Positions 5,577 to 12,381 of a stretch of DNA of 12,381 bases are shown here, one piece after another. The position numbers and the translations under genes are program-made. Source of the stretch: Gemmatimonadaceae bacterium. GTDB taxonomy: Bacteria; Gemmatimonadota; Gemmatimonadetes; Gemmatimonadales; Gemmatimonadaceae. The stretch spans positions 1-12,381 of the forward strand of contig JADGQU010000036.1 in NCBI GenBank assembly GCA_017881545.1, read 5' to 3'. Positions within the stretch are counted from its first letter, which is position 1. Every line of letters starts with the position of its first letter. The notes beneath the pieces are model-generated. The model ran no database searches and was not told the origin of the DNA. It was given only the letters and a program-made list of their open reading frames with translations.

Positions 5577-7379
5577 ATGAATTGTCGACTTATGCGGTGG
5601 ATCGGCGTCCCGGTCCTGTCCCTCATAGCAGCCTCGGCGTTGCCCGCCCAGGAAAACCCGGCAAAACGCCTTGCGAGCATCGTCGGTGTCGCCGCCGAGG
5701 AGTACGCGAAGGCGATTGACGACCATGGAAAACTCCTCTCAAAGGACGAGTTCGACGAGACGTACGGGTTCCTGACTGACGCCAAAGAGGTCGCAATCCG
5801 GCTCAACAGCTACGATGCGGCGTTGACCAGGGCGATCCTCGACAGCATGATCACGGCAGTCGCGCAAAGAAAACCGCCGGCTGTGGTGCGAGAGCTCCAT
5901 CAGCGCTTTGCCACGTCGCTCGGGACGGCGGGCGCGATGGATCTTCCAAAGGGCCCGCTCGACACGGCCGAGGGGCATGCGTTGTTCGTGAAGAACTGCT
6001 CGTCGTGTCATGGCATAAGGGGGGCTGGTGACGGGCCGGCTGCCCACGCGCTGAGCACGCCGCCGCTAGGTATCGGCGACAGAAGACTTACTCCCGAGCT
6101 GACACCGACGCTCGCCTTCAACGTCATCTCGGTTGGCGTACGCGGGACCGCGATGCTCGGGTTCGCATCGCGGCTGACGCCGCAGCAGCGGTGGAACGTC
6201 ATCAACTACATCTACTCGCTTCGCGGAGAGCAGCTGAGCCTGCCCGCCGCGCGCGCGGATGCAACGGCGATTCCCGGAGACACGGCGTCACCCGTGATCA
6301 TGGCGCTCCTCGACAGCGCGCTCGAATTTGCGCGGAACGGCAAGACCGCGGAAGCGGGCGACCGCGCATTCGATGCATACATCGCGTTCGAGCCACTCGA
6401 GACACCGGCGCGCGCGAAGAAGCCCGGACTCGTCTCGACCATGGAGCGCCACTTTGCTGATTTTAAGGGAGCAGTCAGGCGAAACGATCTCGCCAGCGCC
6501 AAGAGCTCGCGCGATGCGATCGCGGATGGTCTTCCGTCAGTAATCGATCTCACCCAGCAAGCGCCTTCGGGAAGCTGGGAGGCATTCTTCCAGTCCTTCC
6601 TCATCATTCTGCGCGAAGGGTTCGAGGCGATTCTCGTCATCGGCGCGGTGGTCGCGCTCCTCATCAAGACTGGACATCGCGAGCGCCTTCGCTCGATCTG
6701 GCTTGGAATCGCGCTTGGCCTGGTAGCGAGTCTCGCTACCGCCGTCGTGATGAAGACTCTCCTCGCCGCGATGCCCGCCAGCAGGGAGATCGTCGAGGCG
6801 ACGACAATGCTGATCGCGGTCGTCGTGCTGTTCTCGGTGAGCTACTGGCTCATCTCGAAGGTGGAGGCGGCGAAGTGGCAGAAGTTCATTCGCGAGAAAG
6901 TAAATTCGGGCCTCGAGCACGGCGGCGGTAAGGCGCTCGCGCTCGTCGCATTCCTCGCCGTCTATCGCGAAGGTGCCGAGACCGCGCTCTTTTATCAGGC
7001 GCTGTTCAACGAGGGGCCCAATGTCGGCGTTCCGCTCACGCTCGGGATCGTCGCCGGCTTCGCGGTGCTGGCGGTGATCTTCACGCTCTTCTATCGCTAC
7101 GGCGTCAGGATTCCGATGCGGCCGTTCTTCGCCGTGACGAGCATTCTTCTCTACTACATGGCGTTCGTGTTCATGGGGAAGGGGATTCGCGAGCTGCAGG
7201 AGGGGAACGTTATGCGGATCACCGTGATTCCGGGCGGCCCGCACGTCGATACGATGGGCATCTACCCGAGCGTAGAGACGCTCACGGCGCAGGGAATTCT
7301 CATCATCTTGCTGCTCTTCGCCACGATCAAGACATTCGGGCCCGGCCATAACCCGGAAGACGGAGCCCCCGAGGCGTAG
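5577..7379 (+). CDS. cytochrome c/FTR1-family iron permease
   Basis: A 600-residue fusion protein. Residues 1-25 are a Sec signal peptide (RWIGVPVLSLIAASALPA). Residues ~130-220 are a mono-haem cytochrome c domain with haem-binding Cys141, Cys144 and His145 (CSSCH) and a probable axial Met193 (GTAMLGF). Residues ~240-330 are a helical periplasmic linker. From ~335 to 585 is an FTR1 domain of about seven membrane helices with both REGxE motifs: REGFE at 346-350 and REGAE at 464-468. In FTR1/EfeU permeases these glutamates bind iron during transport across the inner membrane, and an attached or partner redox protein oxidises Fe(II) for uptake; here the haem domain is the obvious candidate for that electron step. 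The ATG at 5592 is a possible alternative start. The ~290-bp upstream gap carries repeat element 2; no Fur box was recognised. Confidence 0.94.
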   Translation: MNCRLMRWIGVPVLSLIAASALPAQENPAKRLASIVGVAAEEYAKAIDDHGKLLSKDEFDETYGFLTDAKEVAIRLNSYDAALTRAILDSMITAVAQRKPPAVVRELHQRFATSLGTAGAMDLPKGPLDTAEGHALFVKNCSSCHGIRGAGDGPAAHALSTPPLGIGDRRLTPELTPTLAFNVISVGVRGTAMLGFASRLTPQQRWNVINYIYSLRGEQLSLPAARADATAIPGDTASPVIMALLDSALEFARNGKTAEAGDRAFDAYIAFEPLETPARAKKPGLVSTMERHFADFKGAVRRNDLASAKSSRDAIADGLPSVIDLTQQAPSGSWEAFFQSFLIILREGFEAILVIGAVVALLIKTGHRERLRSIWLGIALGLVASLATAVVMKTLLAAMPASREIVEATTMLIAVVVLFSVSYWLISKVEAAKWQKFIREKVNSGLEHGGGKALALVAFLAVYREGAETALFYQALFNEGPNVGVPLTLGIVAGFAVLAVIFTLFYRYGVRIPMRPFFAVTSILLYYMAFVFMGKGIRELQEGNVMRITVIPGGPHVDTMGIYPSVETLTAQGILIILLLFATIKTFGPGHNPEDGAPEA

Positions 7380-7429
7380 CATTTGCCACTCGTTGCCTGA
7401 GAACCGCCCAGCACCTCGAGGATAGCGAA

Positions 7430-8341
7430 ATGACAGCGAGGCAGATGCCGGCAAAAGCAGGCGAGGAGTACGGAATCCGTCCCACGGGATACCGGCTACC
7501 CGACGCAACGCACTTAGGCAGGGTGCGATTGCAGGTCGCGGATCTCGAACGCTCGCTCGCCTACTACGAGAATGTGCTGGGAATGCGGACGATCCGCCGC
7601 ACCAGCGACTCGGTGAGTCTCGGGCCGCACGGCGAGGACCGCGAGATAGTCCATTTGCGCCAGCTCAAAAGCGCGCGACCGGTGCCGCGGCGCGGACTGC
7701 TCGGCCTCTATCACTTTGCGATTCTGTTGCCCGATCGCGCGTCGCTCGGCCGGTTCGTCGCCCACCTCGCTGAGATCGGGATGCGCGCCGGAATGTCGGA
7801 TCACTTCGTGAGCGAAGCGGTCTATCTCACCGATCCCGATGGCCTTGGTATCGAGGTTTACGCCGACCGTCCGCGCGACGCGTGGCGCTACGACGAGCGG
7901 CAGCTGCACATGACGACGAATCATCTCGATGTGGACGATGTGGTCAAAGCCGCCGGAGGTGAGCGCTGGACGGGAATGCCGGCGGGCACCGTGCTCGGCC
8001 ACGTGCATCTCTACGTCGACGACATCGCCACTGCCGAAGCGTTCTACCACGCTGCGCTCGGATTCGACAAGGTCGTGTGGAGCTATCCCGGCGCGCTATT
8101 CATGTCGGCCGGTGGATATCATCATCATCTCGGCACGAATACCTGGGCTCAAGGCGCGCCGCCGGCAACCGACGCGGATGCGCGCTTGCTGGAATGGGAG
8201 ATCATCGTCCCCACGAAGAAGGACGCCGAGGAAGCGGCGCGACATGTGAAGGCAGCGGGTTACCCCGTGAAAGAGGAGACAGGCGAATGGGTTTTGACCG
8301 ATCCGTGGGGCACGAGCCTGAGGCTCGTTCCCGAAAAGTGA
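7430..8341 (+). CDS. VOC-fold protein, two-domain extradiol-dioxygenase/CatE-like
   Basis: A 303-residue protein made of four beta-alpha-beta-beta-beta modules (starting near residues 27, 93, 189 and 254), the build of type I extradiol ring-cleavage dioxygenases and related glyoxalase-fold enzymes. The first half carries a complete metal triad: His28 (THLGRV), His95 (YHFAILL) and Glu142 (GLGIEVY). The second half has His191/His193 (GHVHLYV) and His231-233 (GGYHHHLGTNTW), but its last module ends GTSLRLV where a metal ligand would be Glu. Similarity of the tail (YHHHLGTNTW) suggests the CatE-like branch; the substrate is unknown and may not be catechol. The start is supported by GAGGA at 7418-7422, 7 nt before the ATG. 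It lies 50 bp after the FTR1 gene, and its TGA shares its last base with the next ATG (TGATG), so the two are probably co-transcribed. Confidence 0.9.
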   Translation: MTARQMPAKAGEEYGIRPTGYRLPDATHLGRVRLQVADLERSLAYYENVLGMRTIRRTSDSVSLGPHGEDREIVHLRQLKSARPVPRRGLLGLYHFAILLPDRASLGRFVAHLAEIGMRAGMSDHFVSEAVYLTDPDGLGIEVYADRPRDAWRYDERQLHMTTNHLDVDDVVKAAGGERWTGMPAGTVLGHVHLYVDDIATAEAFYHAALGFDKVVWSYPGALFMSAGGYHHHLGTNTWAQGAPPATDADARLLEWEIIVPTKKDAEEAARHVKAAGYPVKEETGEWVLTDPWGTSLRLVPEK

Positions 8342-8814
8342 TGAGACGCTGCTCGGCGCTGATGGTCGTGGGGATTCTGGCGGCGTGCAGTCAGATGCGG
8401 TCCGCCGGCAGCGGCGGATTTCGATTCGCTTCCGACGCCGCGGCGATCAAGGCGACGTTCGACACCACTGCCGCAGGCTGGAACCGCGGCGAGCTTCCCG
8501 TCTACCTCTCGGCCTACGTGGATTCGGCGACGGCGATGGGCTCGACCGGACTCGTGCGCGGAGTTGGGGGAATCGAAGGGCAGATGCGCGCGGGATTCTG
8601 GCGAACGGGACGTCCGCTGCAGAGGCTCGGCTACGATCATCTGGAGATCCGGCCAATCGGGCCGGATCAGGCGATCGCGACGGGACAGTACATTCTCACC
8701 GGAGCGGGTTTGCCCAACCGAACCGGCTGGTTCACAACGATCTGGGTTCGTGTCCCGAACTCGACCGCGTACCCGCCAACCGGGTGGCGGATGGTGCACG
8801 ACCACTCGTCCTGA
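8341..8814 (+). CDS. NTF2/SnoaL-like (DUF4440-type) lipoprotein
   Basis: A predicted 157-residue lipoprotein. The short signal MRRCSALMVVGILAAC ends in a lipobox with Cys16, so the mature protein should be lipid-anchored on the periplasmic side. Residues ~32-157 resemble the NTF2-like/DUF4440 fold: an N-terminal helix pair (AIKATFDTTAAGWNRGELPVY), a central GFWRTGRPLQRLGYDHLEIR, then ATGQYILTG, and the family's typical ending, GWFTTIWVRV then GWRMVHDHSS. Members include ketosteroid isomerase-like enzymes and many small-molecule-binding proteins; no catalytic claim is possible here. The same frame stays open upstream to 8077, but that part is antisense-like noise over the VOC gene. The ATG at 8341 overlaps the VOC stop by one base and gives a proper lipoprotein signal. 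Confidence 0.88.
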   Translation: MRRCSALMVVGILAACSQMRSAGSGGFRFASDAAAIKATFDTTAAGWNRGELPVYLSAYVDSATAMGSTGLVRGVGGIEGQMRAGFWRTGRPLQRLGYDHLEIRPIGPDQAIATGQYILTGAGLPNRTGWFTTIWVRVPNSTAYPPTGWRMVHDHSS

Positions 8815-8901
8815 GAGCGTTGCGCTGTACCGCACGCTAATTTTCATCCTGGAAACGGCGTTGCTGGCGCCAGATGAATCTCTTTTCGTGGCTGGTGGAC
8901 A

Positions 8902-9735
8902 ATGACTCTCTCGAAAGTGCGTGTTTTCCCCGCGCTCATGATGTTCGCGGCGGCCCTCGTGTCGGGGTGTGGTGGCAGTGACGCGACCGCTCCCGCCGGG
9001 ATCGACTCGAACGCCGCTCTGCAAAGTCTCTCAATCGGGTTGCAGGGCGTTGTCCTCGGATCAGCCACCACTCCCGAGGCAAACGCGACGTTCGGCGGAA
9101 TCGCGCCGGAGCTCGATCAGGTGACCGTCACGCTGGACGGTGCTTCACAGGGCATGTTTGCGCTGGGACTCAGAGAGAGTTTTCCGGCGGGAACCTGCCA
9201 GGAGACTTTGTTCGTCACGTCGTTTCCGTCACCGCCGGGAACTTGCACTCCTCCCTTGCTGCAGGTCGCCGTCATTCTCTGGCAGGCCCACTCGGCAACG
9301 CAAGCGCCCGACCGCATGATCTTCATCGTAACCGACGCGGGCACGAGCAATTTCGACTTCGCATCCACACCGGTTGGCGCGACGCCCGCCATCGCGCTTT
9401 ACATGGAAGGGACGAACACTACCTGGAGCTCCCTTTCAGGAACCTTTACGAGCCAGACCACTGCCACCAATCAGACGTGCAATCTCACGCTCCCGCCGTA
9501 TGCCAAAAGCGGGACGTGCAGCATTGCGACGTTCAGCGAGCAGGGATCGATCGTGTTCCAGCCGTTTTCGCTCAATGTACCGAGCACACAGCAAAGGAAC
9601 CTCGTGATCCCGTCCATTAGCCTCCACGGTCTATGGATCGCAATCACCGAGATCCAGGCTGTTCCGCTCACGGGGAACCGGCTCATCCCGGTGCGGACAC
9701 TGGGGCTGCTGCGAACCCTCGTCAGGCCCGGTTGA
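8902..9735 (+). CDS. lipoprotein of unknown function
   Basis: A 277-residue protein with a clear lipoprotein signal, FPALMMFAAALVSGC, with lipidated Cys23, followed by a GGSDATAPA linker. The mature part is rich in Ser, Thr and small residues with alternating beta-strands, compatible with a secreted beta-rich domain. Four further cysteines occur as C99/C115 and C193/C206 and could form two disulfides. No family is recognised. The start has GGTGG (8894-8898) upstream. The preceding 87 bp (8815-8901) hold no ORF and no promoter I can support. The last 14 bp, including the stop, overlap the end of the convergent minus-strand lipoprotein gene. With the 8341 gene it forms a run of lipoproteins next to lgt. 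Confidence 0.8.
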   Translation: MTLSKVRVFPALMMFAAALVSGCGGSDATAPAGIDSNAALQSLSIGLQGVVLGSATTPEANATFGGIAPELDQVTVTLDGASQGMFALGLRESFPAGTCQETLFVTSFPSPPGTCTPPLLQVAVILWQAHSATQAPDRMIFIVTDAGTSNFDFASTPVGATPAIALYMEGTNTTWSSLSGTFTSQTTATNQTCNLTLPPYAKSGTCSIATFSEQGSIVFQPFSLNVPSTQQRNLVIPSISLHGLWIAITEIQAVPLTGNRLIPVRTLGLLRTLVRPG

Positions 9736-10147
9736 CGACCAGCTGCGCCACGTAGGCGCGAGGCGACTTGTCCGACTGCCGCGGCACGGGCATCAGTCCC
9801 ACGAAGCGGATTTGCAGATCGCCTGATGTCGTTTCGTTGTTCGGAGGGTTGAGGCCAAGGAGTTTTGTGTCGTCGGGCGATCCGTTTCGCAAAACTGTGA
9901 CTTCGATCTTGGCATCACCCGCCCAAACGCAAGTCACGTCGGTGGGACAGCGTGAATCTTCCCGCACCTGCCGGAACATGATCCGGGTTCCACTGCCGTT
10001 GATGGCGGCAGTTTTCCCGACCGGCAATGAGAACGCCACGCCGGGTTCTGCCGGAACGGTCGGTTCCATCGATGCGCAGCCGAAAAGCGCGGCGGAGATC
10101 GCGCACAGGAAAACCAATCCGCGGCTAAGCTGGGTGAGGTTCGCCAT
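9722..10147 (-). CDS. small lipoprotein of unknown function
   Basis: A 141-residue protein starting at the ATG 10147-10145. An upstream in-frame start at 10204 would precede the signal peptide with 19 unlikely residues, and CGGGGAT lies just before the internal ATG. The signal LVFLCAISAALFGC gives lipidated Cys24. The mature part has a motif seen in many uncharacterised envelope proteins: MFRQVREDSRCP then DVTCVWAGDAKIEV, with Cys67 and Cys73 likely disulfide-bonded. It is probably a small beta-domain; the function is unknown. It is the last gene of the minus-strand operon tlpA-like, tsaD, lgt, this gene. Its first 23 bp overlap the lgt 3' end, so it is made with the enzyme that would lipidate it. 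Confidence 0.82.
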   Translation of the reverse strand: MANLTQLSRGLVFLCAISAALFGCASMEPTVPAEPGVAFSLPVGKTAAINGSGTRIMFRQVREDSRCPTDVTCVWAGDAKIEVTVLRNGSPDDTKLLGLNPPNNETTSGDLQIRFVGLMPVPRQSDKSPRAYVAQLVVNRA

Positions 10148-10979
10148 AAATCCCCGGCGCGTCTGCGTGTGGACTCCTGCGGAGATACATCCAGACGGCG
10201 CCACCGATCGCGAACGCTACCGCGATTCCCTGCGCCGTCGTAAACGGCCCGAAAAAGCGATCATCCTTGGCGCGCACGAACTCGATGATGAATCGCTCGA
10301 TTCCCGCCAGCACGCAGTAGAGTCCGAACAGCCAACCTTCCGCGTGCTTGTGATCGCGAAGGCGCCACAGGATGAGAAACATCACGAAGCCGAGTGCGAC
10401 CTCGTAGAGCTGAGTCGGATGGACGGAGATGACCTGGTTTGGCGTGGAGCCAAACGGCATCGGGATGTGAAAGAGCTCGGTCATGTTGGCGACCGTCGAT
10501 GGCGGCGCCCCGTGAGGAAAGCTCACCGCCCACGGGCCATTCCACGGGCGTCCGTAGTCGTCACCGACCGCCCAGCAGCCGGTGCGTCCAATCGCATAAC
10601 CCGCCGCCAGCGCGGGCGCGGCGACATCGCTGATCCGGGTAAAGCTCTGATGCTTGCGGTGGATCACGATGTAGGTGGCAAGTATTCCGCCGATCAATCC
10701 GCCCCAGAACACGAAGCCCGCTCTGCTGAGGAGCGCGCTCACGTCGTGCATGAGGACGGCGTAGTAGATCTTGCCGCCCAGAAGTCCGCCGATCACGGCT
10801 GCGAAGACGATGTCGCCGATGGGCTCCGGGTCGTGACCGCGCCGCGCGAGCTCACGCTGCGTCATGATCTGGGCAATGACGAACGACATCAGGACCGCCA
10901 GTCCGAATCCGGTGAGCTGGAGCGGGCCGACATCGTACGAGAGGGGCTGCTGGACGATGGAAGCGAAAATCGTTTGCAT
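10125..10979 (-). CDS. lgt: prolipoprotein diacylglyceryl transferase Lgt
   Basis: A 284-residue inner-membrane enzyme with about seven helices. It transfers diacylglyceryl from phosphatidylglycerol to the lipobox cysteine of prolipoproteins, the first step of lipoprotein maturation. Recognisable elements are the start YDVGPLQLTGFGLAVLMSF, LGGKIYYAV, FWGGLIGG (91-98), the signature region GRTGCWAVGDDYGRPW (131-146), SVHPTQLYE (195-203) and GIERFIIEFVR (236-246). The signature deviates from the E. coli form: the HGG histidine (His103 there) is Trp92 here, and the Asn of GRIGN (Asn146 there) is Cys135. The essential signature Arg is kept as Arg132. Such a Cys-type signature occurs in other phyla, from memory. 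It starts 9 bp after the tsaD stop and overlaps the downstream lipoprotein gene by 23 bp. Confidence 0.95.
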   Translation of the reverse strand: MQTIFASIVQQPLSYDVGPLQLTGFGLAVLMSFVIAQIMTQRELARRGHDPEPIGDIVFAAVIGGLLGGKIYYAVLMHDVSALLSRAGFVFWGGLIGGILATYIVIHRKHQSFTRISDVAAPALAAGYAIGRTGCWAVGDDYGRPWNGPWAVSFPHGAPPSTVANMTELFHIPMPFGSTPNQVISVHPTQLYEVALGFVMFLILWRLRDHKHAEGWLFGLYCVLAGIERFIIEFVRAKDDRFFGPFTTAQGIAVAFAIGGAVWMYLRRSPHADAPGIYGEPHPA

Positions 10980-10988
10980 GGTCTGAAT

Positions 10989-12032
10989 CTAGGCTGCGAC
11001 GAGGCCCGGGATAGGGCTCGAGGCGTAGGCGTTGAGGTCGAGGCCGGCGCGCTCTCCCTGCTCGAATCTGAAAAAAGCAGCGCGGGCGATCATGGCGGCG
11101 TTGTCCGTTGCAAGGCGGGGACTCGGTGTGAAAACGGTCATACCCTCGGGCTCGAGCCTTGTTCGCATCGCCGCGGCAAGCGTGCGATTGCAGGCGACGC
11201 CGCCGCCCAGGACGACCCGCTGCCGCGACAAGGCGTTCGCGGCGCGCCAGGTTTTCTCGACGAGAGTGTCGATCATTGAATCCTGGAACCCGCGCGCCAA
11301 ATCCGCCTTGTCGGCTTCGATGTCCTTCGACGCGCGCACGGCGTTGAGCACGGCTGTCTTGAGCCCGCTGAATGAGAACGCGTAGTAATCGTCGTCCTTT
11401 GGCTGAGCGTTCTTTTTCAGCATCGGACGCGCGAAGGTGAAGCGCTTCGAATTCCCGTTGATCGCGAGCTGCTCGACGTAGCGCCCGCCGGGATAGGGAA
11501 GACCGAGAAGCTTGGCGACCTTGTCGAATGCTTCACCAGCCGCGTCGTCCCGTGTCGCGCCCAGCAGCCGGTATTTCCCCCAGGCCTCGACGTCGAGGAG
11601 CAGCGTGTGGCCGCCAGAGATCAAGAGCGCGGTGAACGGGGGAACGGCATCGCGGTGCTCGAGCGCCGCAGCGAAGAGGTGCCCTTCCATGTGATGAATG
11701 CCGAGGAGGGGGATGCCACGCGAGAACGCGAGCGCCTTGCCGTAGCTGACTCCAACGAGCAGCGCGCCGACGAGTCCCGGCGTGTTGGTGACGGCGACTG
11801 CGTCGATATCGTCGAGCGTCGTTTCCGCCTCCTCGATCGCACGCTCCACCACGGGGACGATGCTGGTGAGATGCGCGCGCGATGCGATCTCGGGCACGAC
11901 TCCGCCGAACACCCGATGGACGTCCTGCGACAGGATCACGAGAGATTTCTGGCTGACCTGGTCGCCGCTTCCCTCGAGTACAGCCGCGGACGTTTCGTCG
12001 CACGATGTCTCAATTCCCAGAATGCGCGTCAC
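10989..12032 (-). CDS. tsaD: tRNA N6-threonylcarbamoyladenosine transferase subunit TsaD
   Basis: A 347-residue cytosolic protein that, with TsaB and TsaE, moves threonylcarbamoyl from TC-AMP to A37 of ANN-decoding tRNAs. Motifs are ILGIETSCDETSAAV at the N-terminus, FGGVVPEIASRAH, the metal-binding HMEGH with His114 and His118, LISGGHTLLL, the ASKHA phosphate loop GGGVACNRTL (276-285), and TPSPRLATDNAAMIA with Asp310. The length matches the family. The frame is open well upstream, but those residues are a shadow of the redoxin gene. The GTG at 12032-12030 shares one base with the redoxin TAG (TAGTG) and gives the canonical V/MTRILGIETS start. It is the second gene of a four-gene minus-strand operon. 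Confidence 0.97.
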   Translation of the reverse strand: MTRILGIETSCDETSAAVLEGSGDQVSQKSLVILSQDVHRVFGGVVPEIASRAHLTSIVPVVERAIEEAETTLDDIDAVAVTNTPGLVGALLVGVSYGKALAFSRGIPLLGIHHMEGHLFAAALEHRDAVPPFTALLISGGHTLLLDVEAWGKYRLLGATRDDAAGEAFDKVAKLLGLPYPGGRYVEQLAINGNSKRFTFARPMLKKNAQPKDDDYYAFSFSGLKTAVLNAVRASKDIEADKADLARGFQDSMIDTLVEKTWRAANALSRQRVVLGGGVACNRTLAAAMRTRLEPEGMTVFTPSPRLATDNAAMIARAAFFRFEQGERAGLDLNAYASSPIPGLVAA

Positions 12033-12381
12033 TACTCCGTGCGCTCCGTGAGAAGCCTGTCCACGAGCGCCCGCGCTTCGGGCGAATTCCAGTCGGTCGC
12101 CGACATCAGCTTCTTCCTGATCACGCCGTCCTTGCCGAGGATGAACGTCTCGGGATAACCGTCGATGTCGTACCTGTCGGTGATCTCGCCCGTGGGATCG
12201 TGCAGAATCTCGAACGTAAGTCCGTACTGCTTCGCGAACGCGCGAATCCCCGCGTCGGTTCCGGGGTCGTCGATGCTGACCGCCACGATCTTCAATCCCT
12301 TCGGTCCGTACGCTTTGTGCAGCGCCTCTATGCTCGGCATCTCGACCCTGCACGGCAGGCACCAGGTCGCCCAGACGTTGA
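12032..12381 (-). CDS. TlpA/ResA-like thioredoxin-fold protein (5' end outside window)
   Basis: The frame is open to the window edge; 115 residues are visible and the N-terminus is missing. The visible part opens with NVWATWCLPCRVEMP, the TlpA/ResA active site with redox pair CLPC. It continues with GLKIVAVSIDDPGTDAGI and FAKQYGLTFEILHDPTG, and carries the cis-Pro loop GYPETFIL, then GKDGVIRKKLMSATDW. Such proteins are usually membrane-anchored or periplasmic and reduce disulfides, for example in cytochrome c maturation; an anchor would be in the missing part. Downstream the window has a cytochrome c protein, but the two are on opposite strands and not linked. The TAG stop overlaps the tsaD start by one base. 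Confidence 0.92.
   Translation of the reverse strand, partial: NVWATWCLPCRVEMPSIEALHKAYGPKGLKIVAVSIDDPGTDAGIRAFAKQYGLTFEILHDPTGEITDRYDIDGYPETFILGKDGVIRKKLMSATDWNSPEARALVDRLLTERTE

Noticed and set aside
6537..7508. 323-codon open frame on the minus strand
   Set aside because: It is antisense to the FTR1 membrane domain, highly charged and without motifs; charged mirrors of hydrophobic helices are expected.
8815..8901. promoter upstream of the 8902 lipoprotein (TTGCGC ... TAATTT)
   Set aside because: The two boxes are only 12 bp apart, far from the usual ~17 bp, and neither is a strong match.
9768..11279. 503-codon open frame on the plus strand
   Set aside because: It is antisense to the small lipoprotein, lgt and tsaD, all of which have clear motifs. 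The composition (Arg, Asp, His, Glu) is that of a mirror frame.
10989..12362. 457-codon frame as a single redoxin-TsaD fusion
   Set aside because: The first ~110 residues are out of frame with the real redoxin, whose CLPC and GYPETFIL motifs are in another frame; tsaD begins at the GTG at 12032.

Overview
The window is a GC-rich bacterial chromosome segment with dense coding, frequent stop/start overlaps and mostly ordinary housekeeping or envelope genes. The organism is a diderm: the window holds the C-terminal end of a TamB-like outer-membrane biogenesis protein, an NlpC/P60 peptidoglycan hydrolase, several predicted lipoproteins and Lgt. The mix (cytochrome c/FTR1 fusion, TamB, many small lipoproteins, high GC) would suit Gemmatimonadota or a neighbouring phylum, but that is an inference from style; there is no rRNA or other decisive marker.

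Left part (1-2381, + strand): the end of a large TamB-like gene, then a 62-residue protein with four CxxC pairs whose stop codon overlaps the probable TTG start of a C40-family (NlpC/P60) peptidase with an SH3-like N-terminus. A 227-bp gap between convergent genes (2382-2608) holds an inverted-repeat element and a second palindrome. On the minus strand follows a small DUF6941-like protein. Divergent from it, a + strand set of three genes overlaps end to start: an EamA/DMT permease, a HAD phosphatase and a CYTH-domain phosphohydrolase or cyclase (3090-5282).

Middle (5283-8814): a 294-bp gap holds a second, larger inverted-repeat element. It is followed by a 600-residue cytochrome c/FTR1 iron permease, a two-domain VOC-fold (extradiol dioxygenase/glyoxalase-like) protein, and an NTF2/SnoaL-like lipoprotein whose start overlaps the VOC stop.

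Right part (8902-12381): a + strand lipoprotein of unknown function whose 3' end overlaps by 14 bp the 3' end of a minus-strand operon. In transcription order that operon is TlpA-like redoxin (cut by the window edge), tsaD, lgt and a small lipoprotein whose start lies inside the lgt 3' end. Three predicted Lgt substrates therefore lie within 2 kb of lgt.

The most unusual content is not a gene. The gaps at 2382-2608 and 5283-5576 carry two elements of the same design, in opposite orientation. Each has inverted arms built of degenerate 7-bp units that match best at the outside and decay inward without gaps, all four arms carry CTGAACG, and the core shares a 19-nt motif (GTGGCGTRATGGYACAGGC), exactly 30 variable bases, and CGRTCGG. 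They look like two members of a dispersed intergenic repeat or structured-RNA family, for which I know no name.
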